A DNA stretch of 64,000 nucleotides from assembly GCF_029633865.1 (NCBI RefSeq), contig NC_079223.1, positions 36,673,739-36,737,738 of the forward strand, in the 5' to 3' direction. Shown one piece after another: positions 44,374-55,200 of this stretch. Below the pieces are notes generated by a model. That model worked only from the letters and a program-made list of their open reading frames with translations. It was not told where the DNA came from and did not search any database. The stretch's first letter is position 1, and the number at the start of each line of letters is the position of its first letter. The stretch comes from Lampris incognitus. Taxonomy: Eukaryota > Chordata > Actinopteri > Lampriformes > Lampridae. The position numbers were made by a program, and so were the translations under genes.

Positions 44374-45887
44374 TTGACCAGAACCAAAGCTAGAAAGAAA
44401 CTGTGCCTTTGTCAGAGCAAGGTTGTCCCCATGAGAAGCCTCTGACAACACGGGAAGGAATTTATAGAGTCGCCCTCGGGTGGTAGTGTTCCTACCTCAG
44501 TGTGAAATGGCTTCAAGTCTCCATAGTTTATAAAAAAAAGAAAGAAATTGATTTCCTAGGCTAGATTGCAATATTAAGACAGGGCCCCTTAGTGGGATTT
44601 GAGTCCACCTTTATAGATCTGGTTATCTTTGTACAGTTTCAGAATGATTTTTGCAATATGAATATTTTTTCAAGATTTCGTATTTGATTGCTGTGCATAT
44701 TCAAAAAGAGCGCTTGATTTCAGCAGCTGTGCTGGTGATGGAACTGTTGTCATTTTTTGAAAATTGGTCAATGGAGAAACGAATGGGGATTCTTCTCTGG
44801 GGGAACGCGGCCACTAGAGGGCGCAGGTTTTCCCTTTCCCGCTCACATGTTTTTGAAAGAAAAAAAAGAAATTCACAGAGTAAATACTGTTTGTTTTGGT
44901 ATAATGTGCACTCTTAAAACAGACGTATCATTCCAACTCCTGTGTTTGGGAGAAGCCCGTGTTTTGTTAGTCCTCAACACAACATAAAACATCATAACAA
45001 GCTTGACAGTTGTATTGAATATTACACTATATTTATAGCCTTTTCAGGTGTTTATTTTTGTGTTCTACCAAAGTGCCTTCATTTGTGTTTTTAACTTGCT
45101 AGCTCAGGTTAGCTTGAATGCCGCGAGCTCTGAGAGACTTCTGCATTCAGCGAGACAGAGGACCCTGCTGAAATAAGATTGAAAATAGATCTTGTGCTTT
45201 TCACCTCTTTTATTTCCATCATTTCTTGTAATGATTTTAAAATGTTAATTTACTGTCTGTGAAAATGAAAAGAAAAAAAAGCTCGAATCTGTGATGTCGC
45301 CAAGAAAGAACCGAGAGCTCCTCTTGTGGCAGCGAATGAAAGGCTGAGGTTTGCGTTTCAGGTCTGTGTAGACGGGCATGCTCAGCCTGCATCGTTCACA
45401 CAGACCGAGTGGCGGATCTGAGCACAGACACTACATACACCCTGTTCCTCAAAGGGACGCAGCTATTGGACCGGAAGCCTTAATGTGACGAAAGGGTCTT
45501 TGTTCCTCCTGACGAAGAAGACACCGCACGTCTTAAACCGTCCGCGAGCGCTACGCCGCGAGGGCTAAAGTTCTCTGCTATGCTTTAAGTTTAAACATGT
45601 TTGCGGTACAAAGGCAACACAACTGAAACACCAAATTTTCCAGTAAGAAGGAGTCACTTTATTCTTGTGATTTTTTTTTCAAAGTTAGGTTTTATTGAAG
45701 TATATGTTCACCTGTCTGCTGTACCTGCTCGGCTGTTGCCTATCTAAAAAAGAAACGGATTCTTCTTTTCCGTGCAAACTGACATGCGCCAACATTAGCT
45801 TCCAACAACGGTTAAATACATATGCATATTTTTGTCCATGATATAAGTTTTGACATCTGTGCCATCTAAATACGGTTAAAGCGATGA

Positions 45888-45893
45888 AATAAA
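45888..45893 (+). terminator. possible slc16a12 poly(A) signal AATAAA
   Basis: A clear AATAAA about 1.5 kb after the slc16a12 stop codon. Other A-rich sites are present, and the true cleavage site cannot be decided from sequence. Confidence 0.2.
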
Positions 45894-46139
45894 AAGTAAC
45901 GGTTATGATTATCAGATGACTTTAACTTTCCCAATCTATATACGTTTTATAGACAAACTTTTCCCATCTATATACATACACCACCCATACACCCAATCAT
46001 GTTGTTATGCTAATGAGAGCCACTCCACTTGAAATAAGCCTACATCCAAAATATGTAAAGGAAACTTAATGATTTCAGACTAAAGCAGCGACTACAATGT
46101 AACAAATTACAAAGTGTAAACTGCAAAATCTACTTCTAC

Positions 46140-46228
46140 AATTTCGGCTGCTCCCGTTAGGGGTCGCCACAGCGGATCATCCGTTTCCATTTCTTCCTGT
46201 CTTCTGCATCTTCTTTTGTCACACCAGC
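46140..46228 (-). mobile_element. RTE-clade LINE 3' scrap, cut by an LTR element
   Basis: Reads ttcggctgctcccgttaggg, then tcgccacagcggatcatccg and up to gtcacaccagc, the extreme 3' end of the RTE family. The next base begins an LTR (TG at 46229). Confidence 0.75.
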
Positions 46229-47220
46229 TGTAGTATCAGGTCTTATAGGGCTAGGAACCTTAATGTATGGGAAGGGTCCCCGGGGGGTGGCAATAAAGGT
46301 CGGACCCGACCAGTAAAGTCACCGGTGTTGTGAGTTCTTCTTTATAAATTAATGTTTAGTTTCATAAGACACACTAACTGAACATGGTGTCAGAATCGGG
46401 ATGAATAGCCAACTTTGTTTAAGTATATTTACCAGCGCAGTATATAGAGAAAAAAATAGCCCACAGAGCAAACGTAATTGGAAGCTAGCTACGCTAGAGT
46501 TAGCCGTTAAACTATCTAGCTGCCGGAGAGCGCGAAAATTAGTCCGTTTCAACGGACCCCAATTTGCGTCCGAAAGCTTCCGGAAGTTCGCACAGGACTG
46601 GGTGTTTTCATTATGTGACGTCCAGCCCCCGCTTCCCGCAAAGCAACGGGGAGGCGGAGCGAGCGGGAAGAACAGTCAAAAGTCTGCTTAAAAAGTCACA
46701 GGATCCCTACCTGGCGCTCATGGCCTACCGCGAAACCCCGCTGGCGAATGGGTATAGTCCCACAGAGCTTCTCATGGGGAGAAGGATCAGAACTCTTGTT
46801 CCAGTCATCCCATCCCAACTCAAACCAACATGTACAGACACAGGGAAACTGAGAAGACTGAACAACCCTTCAGAGACAGCCAGCAACGGAACTATAACCG
46901 CCGACACAGAACACGTCACATGCCCCTCATCCAGCCAGGTGAACATGTGTGGATCAGAGACACTGACCAGCGAGGGACAGTGGTGTCTATGGAAGGCACA
47001 CCAAGGTCTTACCTGGTTGAGACACCAGGAGGTACGCTGCGGAGAAACAGGCTTCATCTCTCTCCAACTCCTGTGGCTCCAGATAATACAACCAATTTAC
47101 CCGAGTCATTGCCAGAGGGCAACCACGCAACAGATGCAGGGAAAACACAGGATACGTGGAGTCTGTGTCCCAACACAACCAACAGCCTTTTGTGAACAGC
47201 CTCTTTTATAATTGCTCTAA
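46229..47220 (+). mobile_element. Ty3/gypsy LTR element, internally deleted
   Basis: LTR 46229-46384 begins TG and ends CA; a primer-binding-like TGGTGTCAGAATCGGGA follows at 46385. Most of gag-pol is gone. The rest encodes the end of an integrase, split over frames: FNGPQFASESFRKFAQDW, PQSNGEAERAGRTVKSLLKK, SQDPYLALMAYRETPLANGY and SPTELLMGRRIRTLVPV, then PGEHVWIRDTDQRGTVVSME. A frameshift lies near 46605. No 3' LTR is recognisable. Inactive. Confidence 0.75.
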
Positions 47221-47264
47221 AGGAGAGGCTTCATGTTTAGAAGTATTTATTCTGCTATAAATAC

Positions 47265-47665
47265 TGTAACGTGCATGGATAAGTAGACACGTTAGTTCTT
47301 GACTAACGGGTCGGACCCTTTAATCGACTGGTTAACGTTGTCGCTTCCGGAGTGGGAAACACGGGTTCACGTCCCGGCTGTGGCGACGGTCCACTGGACT
47401 GCCCCCCGAATTCGCTACATTGGTGTCAGAAGTGGGATGGTGACCGTGAGGTCATCGGAAGCGCGTGCGCCCAGCGGCGTGAGGGAGTTGATCCCGAAGG
47501 AGGCGGGTAGTGTAACGTGCACGGATAAGTAGACACATTGGTCCTTTATTAACAAGTCGGACCCTTTAGTCGACTGGATAACGTAGTCGCTTGCGGAGTG
47601 GGAGACACGGGTTCGCGTCCCGGCTGTGGCGACGGTCTACCGGATTGCCCCCCGAATTCGCCACA
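47265..47665 (+). mobile_element. complete TRIM-like miniature LTR element, 401 bp
   Basis: Direct repeats 47265-47419 and 47511-47665 are each 155 bp, begin TGTAACGTGCA and end ACA (TG...CA), and differ at about 18 sites by my count. TTGGTGTCAGAAGTGGGA (47420) adjoins the left repeat like a primer-binding site; purine-rich gaaggaggcggg precedes the right one. The internal part is 91 bp and has no ORF. ATAC flanks both ends (47261-47264, 47666-47669). Each LTR contains a tRNA-like core with B box GGTTCACGTCC / GGTTCGCGTCC (47364-47374, 47610-47620). Confidence 0.75.
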
Positions 47666-48159
47666 ATACTGCGGTATTTACTAGCCAGGCAAGGAACAAA
47701 AAAAAATAGGTCATATTTTCGACGGTTTTTAAAAAATAAAATTAAAATTTCAGAAGTTCTTCAAGACAATTTAGAAAATGTAACGTGTATTTACACTGAG
47801 AAGCAAGACAACTTTTTTTTTATAAAAAAAAATGCAAAAATTATTTTCTTCCTCGTTATGAAGCCAGGCGTCAGCGATGCAGAGCGGCACGGCGTGTAAA
47901 TAAGCAGTTAAAACACGTCTGCATGTGGAAACGGACTACGTGTTATAACCGCGGCCTATGTCAGATCTCTGAAAAGGTCTTCAACGGTCGGCAAACTTTG
48001 ATCACGTGTTGCGCTGTATTTTTTTTTGGCGCCTGCATTTTATAGAATGTAAAAAAATATATATTTTTTTAACTTTTTCTCAAAATGTTGTTTTGATCGT
48101 CAAAATAAACCACGTAGAATTTTCGAAAGTGTATTTATAAATTCCGCATTTTCATTTTT

Positions 48160-48340
48160 TTCCGCCTTCTTTTTGGAAAACCGTCGTCTCGTTCGGCCCA
48201 CTCGGCCGCTGACGTCACGCCGACGCGGAAGTACAGTCGCCTGCCTCCGGAGCCAGCTGGCTGGGTCTGGGCGTGAGATCTGGGCTCGGTTCGTCGCTTT
48301 ACCAGTTTTGGTTCATTCATTCCTCTGACGGGGAGCCACG
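48160..48340 (+). promoter_or_regulatory. GC/CpG-rich promoter-like region of acoxl with palindromic CRE
   Basis: Directly upstream of the acoxl ATG, many CpGs appear after an AT-rich stretch. It holds a perfect TGACGTCA at 48210-48217 and an ETS-like GCGGAAGT at 48225-48232. No TATA box is seen. Transcription start and factor binding are inferred. Confidence 0.45.
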
Positions 48341-48474
48341 ATGTTGAGCGGCGCGTCGACGGCGGTCGAAACGCAACAATCTACGCTGTCGAGATATTTG
48401 GACGGGGAGTTTTGGCAGTTCAAAGATGACATCCGCGAAGACATCCGCCGATGCGAGCTGTTCCACCAGACCAG
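48341..48474 (+). CDS. acoxl: acoxl exon 1
   Basis: ATG at 48341; donor is ACCAG|gtacag. Encodes a polar start, then [20 protein letters not shown] and [10 protein letters not shown]. Confidence 0.88.
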
Positions 48475-49622
48475 GTACAGGCTCTTCCTCTCCCCCACAC
48501 ACACTGTTCGCTGCGCCGTTTTGATTTTCAGTCTCTTATTTCTATCATTTTCCCCCCCTGGTCATATTTGCAACATGCGGTTTGTCTAAAAAACATCTTC
48601 TTAGTGGACGGAGCAAGAGGTTGTCCAGAGTTGGTCCTTCCTGCGCGCGCACAGCTGTGGCTCCATGCACGTTTGCGCAGATGCACAGATTAGATTACAG
48701 ATGTGGTTTAATCCGTCGTGATTAATGCTGTAAAACCTGCCCCCAAATTTTGCGAAGACAACTGCAATCCGTTTATAGCCATCTTGATTGAGGTTTAATA
48801 TCCTTATTCAGTGTAATTAGTAGGGAAAAAAACCGTGAACTACATTTTTATTAACAGATGAGGCAAAATAATTATTTTAAAATCTGGACAACACAGTTGG
48901 CCCTTGAAAAGCCATATCCACTGTTGGTTTAAAAATGTGTAATTTCAGTGTTTAGCAGGGTAAGTCACAGAATTCAAGGACAACTTTAAATTTCCCCCCC
49001 TATACTATAGCTTTGACCTGACATTAGACCAGACCAGAGACCTGACCATGGAGAGAGTGTACTATGTCATGCAGACGCCTCTCATGCGACAGCACTTCAG
49101 AGATCAGGTACAGCATCTTTCAGCGCATCCACTAAATGATGAACACAGAAAGTTGTCAGACAACATTTTCCTGAGACAAGTCAGAATTTCGGCACCTCTC
49201 TTTCAGCTGCTTCTCCTGAGAGGGACTTTGTTGATGGCAGTTGCCTCTATTCAAAGGTGTAAAATCATTTGTAGTGACCCCCACATGTCTGTTTGTCTTT
49301 CTGGTTATCTGTCCGTCCTTGTCCATCTGTCAGTTGATCTGTCAGTCTGTTGGTGGATGTGATATATCATTCTGTTTGTCTTTGTGTTTATTTTTCTGTC
49401 TGTCTTTCTATTTCACTCTCTATTTGTCTGTCTGTCTCAATGTCTTTCTTTCTTTCTCTCTGTTTCACTCTCTCTGTCTGTCTCTGTCCCTTTCTGTCCC
49501 AAATGATATCTCATTGTCTTATTTTCAGGTAACAGAGAAACAGCGAGGTTTTATAGCCAAGAGTCTGGGCTTAACAGAAGTCATCTGTTCTGCTGATATG
49601 ACGACTGGAGTAAAGGTAGGAG

Positions 49623-49675
<53 letters not shown>

Positions 49676-51901
49676 GGCAGATGCTGATAGGAGCTATCAG
49701 CAAAGAAATTGAGAATTATGTAACCCCACTTTTATTTGCCTGAGTACACATGGAAGTAGGACACATTGTAATTACAAATTTTCCAGTTTCCTTTTATCTG
49801 TAAGAGATACACACACATAAAAGCTATGAATGCTCAAAGCCATGCGCATGCAATGTGGGGTCCATGGAGTTGTTTTTTTGTTTTTGTTTTTTTGAGGTAG
49901 GGGTGCCTGGCTCAAGAGCATGTCGGCAGTGATGGTAAAGCTCATAGATGTGAATGTTAGTAGAATGCCGTTGCCACCCACTGAACAGTTTTAAAAAAAA
50001 AGGTTTTGTAATTTGCACCTTGTGTCCATAAACCCCCTTCCCAGCTTGTATCAGATACTTCTGTAAGCAAACTACATTGGCTACATTGGCTGCAACTCTT
50101 AAGTATACAGAAACTCAATGCAGCCATTGTGCTCCCATAAAATATACAAAACAAAAAAGGAGTATCCTATGACACACACTTTCTTTCACCCCCCCCACAC
50201 ACACCCATTATCCAAACCGCTTATCCTGCTCCCAGGGTCGTGGGGATGCTGGAGCCTATCCCAGCATTTCCAGTACTGTTTTCCCCTAAAACTGTCAGTG
50301 CAGATTATGACCGTGTTTTCTCAGCCTTCTTCCGTTTATAACACTCAAATTGGCAGTATATACTCAAAATGAAGCAGAACCTTTCGAACAAAAAGACACG
50401 TATCGAACGAGAGACGAGTGAAAAGAAGCAGTGTGTTGTGTCTGCATGGTGTGGTGTGTGCATGCACCTGGTGCCAGCAGGTCCAAATATCACATGGTTG
50501 GTTGACGGTTGATCGGCGGGGCAAAGTTCAACTTCTATTTCATTTCCTGTCTCTGACTGAACTCCGACTGGCTACATCGTCGTGGAAAAATGAGCACGTT
50601 TGAAGGAAGACTCACTGTGCTCATGTGGGGATACCCCCATCATTATGATTAATCACAGATATTTTAGAGACAAATTCCATATTAGCCGGTAATACCTGCC
50701 TCATAATCATTCTGTTCCCCCTCCTGCAGTGTGGAGTGACAGAAGGAAGAATGAAGAGTTTGTACTGAGTGTACTGACCACGCTTTTCAGGGACATTTTA
50801 GACGGCGTTTCTTTTTAGGAAAGTTCTTTTTTCATTTCGAGGATACTGCTCACCGTACACTGGTGATCCCCTGACACAGACATTAACGAATAAATACAAT
50901 GCAAGAATAGAAAAAAATCTGCTAGGAAGAAAAAAAAAATCTTCTGCCATATGATGATATAATTTGTTTATACAAGTGGTTCTAAATCTTATTTGCCATC
51001 TGAAACAAATACAGCAGCATCTATTTCAAACCTTTGTGCAACTTCCTGTTCCAAGGTTGAAGTTACAGAATGGTAAACGTTGTCACCAAATGCTGATTTT
51101 TAAAATTTTTCCTTCTCAGGCTACTTTACAGGAATAGTTACTTAAAACGGCACGGTGGCCCAGTGGTTAGCGCGGTCGCCTCACAGCAAGAAGGTCCTGG
51201 GTTCGAACCCCGGGGTTGTCCAACCCTGGCGGTCATCCCAGGTCGTCCTCTGTGTGGAGTTTGCATGTTCTCCCCGTGTCTGCGGAAGGTTTTCTCCAGG
51301 TGCTCTGGTTTCCTCCCACTATCAAAAAGACATGCATGTTAGAGTTTATACTCCTGTCTGTGCCCCTGACCGAGGCGTGGCGAGACAAACTGGCGTTGGA
51401 CCCGGGTGCTGCACAGCGGCTGCCCACTGCTCCTAGCTACACAGCTAGGATGGGATAAATGCAGAGAAAAAAAAAAGGAGCCTAGCGGTATCGCATTTAA
51501 CTGCTATCATGTCTTCCACGACTGTCTTGAGAGTTGCGCTTGCATTGAATTATTTGTACTTGTATATTCATATTTCATATCTGCGTAAGACATTATTTGA
51601 AAAGGTAAGCTCAAATTGTATTTGTGTATCGCCTGAAAATGTGCAAAACAGATTTGAACACACAACTCGGTTGTAATCTTGATGGTCTTTGGAAATATAT
51701 TTCCACAGCAAGTGTTGTGACACGTAACATGCGTGCATGCACACATAAACAGACACCATAAACTGCATTATGTAACATGTGTTTTTTGTTTTTGTACCAG
51801 CTAGGAGTGATCTGCGGTTTGTATGGTGGGGCTGTCATCAACCTGGGCAACCCAGAGCAGAAAGACAAATGGTACCTGCCTGTCAGCGTAAGTGTGTATA
51901 T

Positions 51902-51963
<62 letters not shown>

Positions 51964-52174
51964 GCACATGCCCTACAGGTATACAATATTCACATGAGGT
52001 GTTTGGATGTTGTTGCTTGTTCTTAACTCTGTTTCTGATTTGGGGTGTGTGTGTGTGTGTGTGTTTGTGTGTTAGGATCTAGAGTTCACAGGGATGTTTG
52101 CAATGACAGAGCGGGGTCACGGAAGCAATGTGAGAGGCATCCTGACAGAGGCACAGTATGACCCCTCAACAGAG

Positions 52175-52208
<34 letters not shown>

Positions 52209-55200
52209 CCATTACTGGCTCAAAGACAACCAGTAAAATATTTTCACTACTGACCACCGTCAGCAACCAGCAGTAAGAATCGAAGCTAAGTGGCAAATTT
52301 GTCTCCTCTTACACAAGACTGCGTTACAACCCTACTCCCCCATGCCCCATCCCCTTGAGCAATGGTGGGCTGCAGGTGGCTCAACTAGCACTGACAACAC
52401 CTCACAATTTTACCAGCAAGCTAACGCAGAGGTCCCTCGAAAATGTCATGTGATGAGGTAATATTCTGTAAAGCACCGCACAGTCTTTCAGCTTACTAGA
52501 CATAGCTATATATTTAATGATAATGCTGCTTACCTGTCCTACGAGGCGCTTTTCTTAAAGCTGCGGTTGGGCAAAAATTCCATAATAACCTTTCAGCAAG
52601 TGGTCTGAGAGAAAACTAGACTTCTGCACCTCCTCTTGGCTCTGTATTCAAGCTTTATAAGATCCAGCCCGGAAGATTTTAGCCAATCACGGGTCATTTC
52701 AAAGAGCGGGCATTCCTATTGGCTGTTCTACAACTGCAGATGCCTGTGTACATGATCAATTCACATCCACCCTGCCCGCCAGTCGCTTGTGGTTGTAACC
52801 CTATCCCTTAATGAAAATCAACAAGACCACCTCGAAATGGCTGCTTCACATGAACAATATTAGTGTAAGCTGAAAAACATATTTTTTACATGGATAGATT
52901 ATCAACTATGATACAAGTTTCACAAGTCCTGCTTTAACGTTTCCTGCAGAAGTCATTTGGTGAGAGGGGCTAAGCGGAGTGATCTACTACTATTACTTTT
53001 GGCTGCTCCCATTAGGGGTCGCCACAGCGGATCATCCTTTTCCATCTCTCCCTGTCCTCTGCATCTTCCTCTGTCACACCAGCCACTTGTATGGCCTCCC
53101 TCACCACTTCCATAAACCTCCTATTTGGCCTTCCTCTTTTCCTGTTCCCTGGCAGCTCCATCTTCAGCATCCTTCTCCCAATATACCCAGTATCACTCCT
53201 CTGCACATGTCCAAGCCATCTTAGTCTTGCCTCTCTTGCTTTGTCTCCAAACCATCCAACCTGAGCTGTCCCTCTAATATACTCATTCGTAATCCTGTCC
53301 TTTGTCGTCACTCCAATGACATTTAAAAAAATTCCACTGGGAACCTGTCTGGCCCAGGTACTCCAATGAAAATCTTAGCATCTTCAACTCTGCCAGCTCC
53401 AGCTCCGCCTCCTGTCTTTTTGTCAGTGTCACTGTCTCCAAACCATATAACAGCTGGTCTCACAACCATCTTGTAAACTTTCCCTTTAACGCTTGCTGGT
53501 ACCCTTCTGTCATGAATCACTCCCGACACTCTTCTCCACCCACTCCATCCTGCCTGCACGCTCTTCTTCACCTCTCTTCTGCCCTCCCCGTTACTTTGAA
53601 CAGTTGGCCCCAAGTATTTAAACTCATACACCTTCGTCACCTCTACGCCTTGCATCCTCACCATTCCGCTGTCCTCCCTCTCATTCATGCACCGTCTTAC
53701 TCCTACTGACTTTCATTCCTCTTCTCTCAAGTGCATACCTCCACCTCTCCAGGCTCTCCTCAACCTGCACCCTACTCTCACTGCAGATCACAATGTCATC
53801 CGCAAACATCATCATCCACGGAGACTCCTGCCTGATCTCGTCCGTCAACCTGTCCATCACCATTGCAAACAAGAAAGGGCTCAGAGCCGATCCTTGATGT
53901 AATCCCACCTCCACTTTGAACCCATCTGTCATTCCAACTGCGTACCTTACCATTGTCACACTTCCCTCATACATATCCTGACCACTCCTACATACTTTTA
54001 TTCAACTCCCGACTTCCTCATACAATACCACACCTCCTCTCTCGGCACCCTGTCATGTGTTTTCTCTAAATCCACAAAGACACATTCAACATTCTCTAAG
54101 AAAACGTCACATCTGTAGTGCTCTTTCATGGCATGAAACCATACTGCTGCTCACTAATCGTCACCTCTCCTCTTAACCTAGCTTCTATTACTCTTTGCCA
54201 TAGCTTCCTGCTGTGGCTGATCAACTCTATGCCTCTGTAGTTTCTACAGCTCTGCACATCGCTCTTATTGAAAATCGGTACCAGTATGCTTCTTCTCCAC
54301 TCCTCAGGCATCCTCTCACTTTCCAAGATTGTGTTAAACAAACTAGCTAAAAACTCCACTGCCATCTCTCCTAAACATCTCCATGCCTCCACAGGTATGT
54401 CATCTAGACAAACCCCTTTCCACTCTTCATCCTCTTCATAGCTGCCCCCACTTCCTCCTTGTTAATCCACCGCACTTCCTGATTCACTATCCCTACATCA
54501 TTCAACCTTCTCTCTCTCATTTTCTTCATTCATCAGCCCCTCAAAGTACTCCTTCCACCTTCTCAACACACACTCCTCGCTTGCCAGCACATTTCCATCT
54601 CTATCCTTGATCGCCCTAACTTGCTGCACATCCTTTCCAGCTCAGTCCCTCTGTTTAGCCAATCGGTACAAGTCCTTTTCTCCTTCCTTAGTGTCTAACC
54701 TCTCATACAACTCGCCATATGCCTTTGCCTTTGCCTTTTCCTTTGCCACCTCTCTCTTCACTTTACGCTGCATCTCCTTGTACTCCTGTCTACTTTATTC
54801 ATCTCTCTTGACTATTCCACTTCTATTTTGCCAGCCTCTTCCTCTGTAAACTTTGCTGTACTTCCTCATTCCACCACCAAGTCTCCTTGTCTTCCTTCCT
54901 CTGTCCTGATGACACACCAAGTACCTACTTCCTAGCTGTCTCCCTCACTATTTCTGCAGTGGTTGCCCAGCCATCTGGCAACTCTTCACTACCACCCAGT
55001 GCCTGTCTTAACTCCTGCCTGAACTCCACACAACAGTCTTCTTCTTCAACTTCCACCATTTGATCGTTGGCTCTGCCTTCACTCCCCTTCTTCTTGGTCT
55101 CCAAAGTCATCCTACAGACCACCATCTGATGCTGCCTAGCTACTTTCTCCCCTGTCACCACCTTGCAGTCTCCAATCCCTTTTAGATCGCACCTCCTACA

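Larger units (their letters stand above)
44374..48159. other. slc16a12 3' flank and intergenic region to acoxl
   Basis: The probable slc16a12 3' UTR occupies the beginning. The middle is a pile-up of RTE, gypsy and TRIM-like elements (46140-47665). After that, 47670-48159 is AT-rich with no recognised feature. Confidence 0.5.

Noticed and set aside
47316-47393. A functional tRNA gene in the 47.3-kb repeat
   Set aside because: The B box is good but the acceptor ends do not pair convincingly, and the same sequence is part of both LTR-like repeats.
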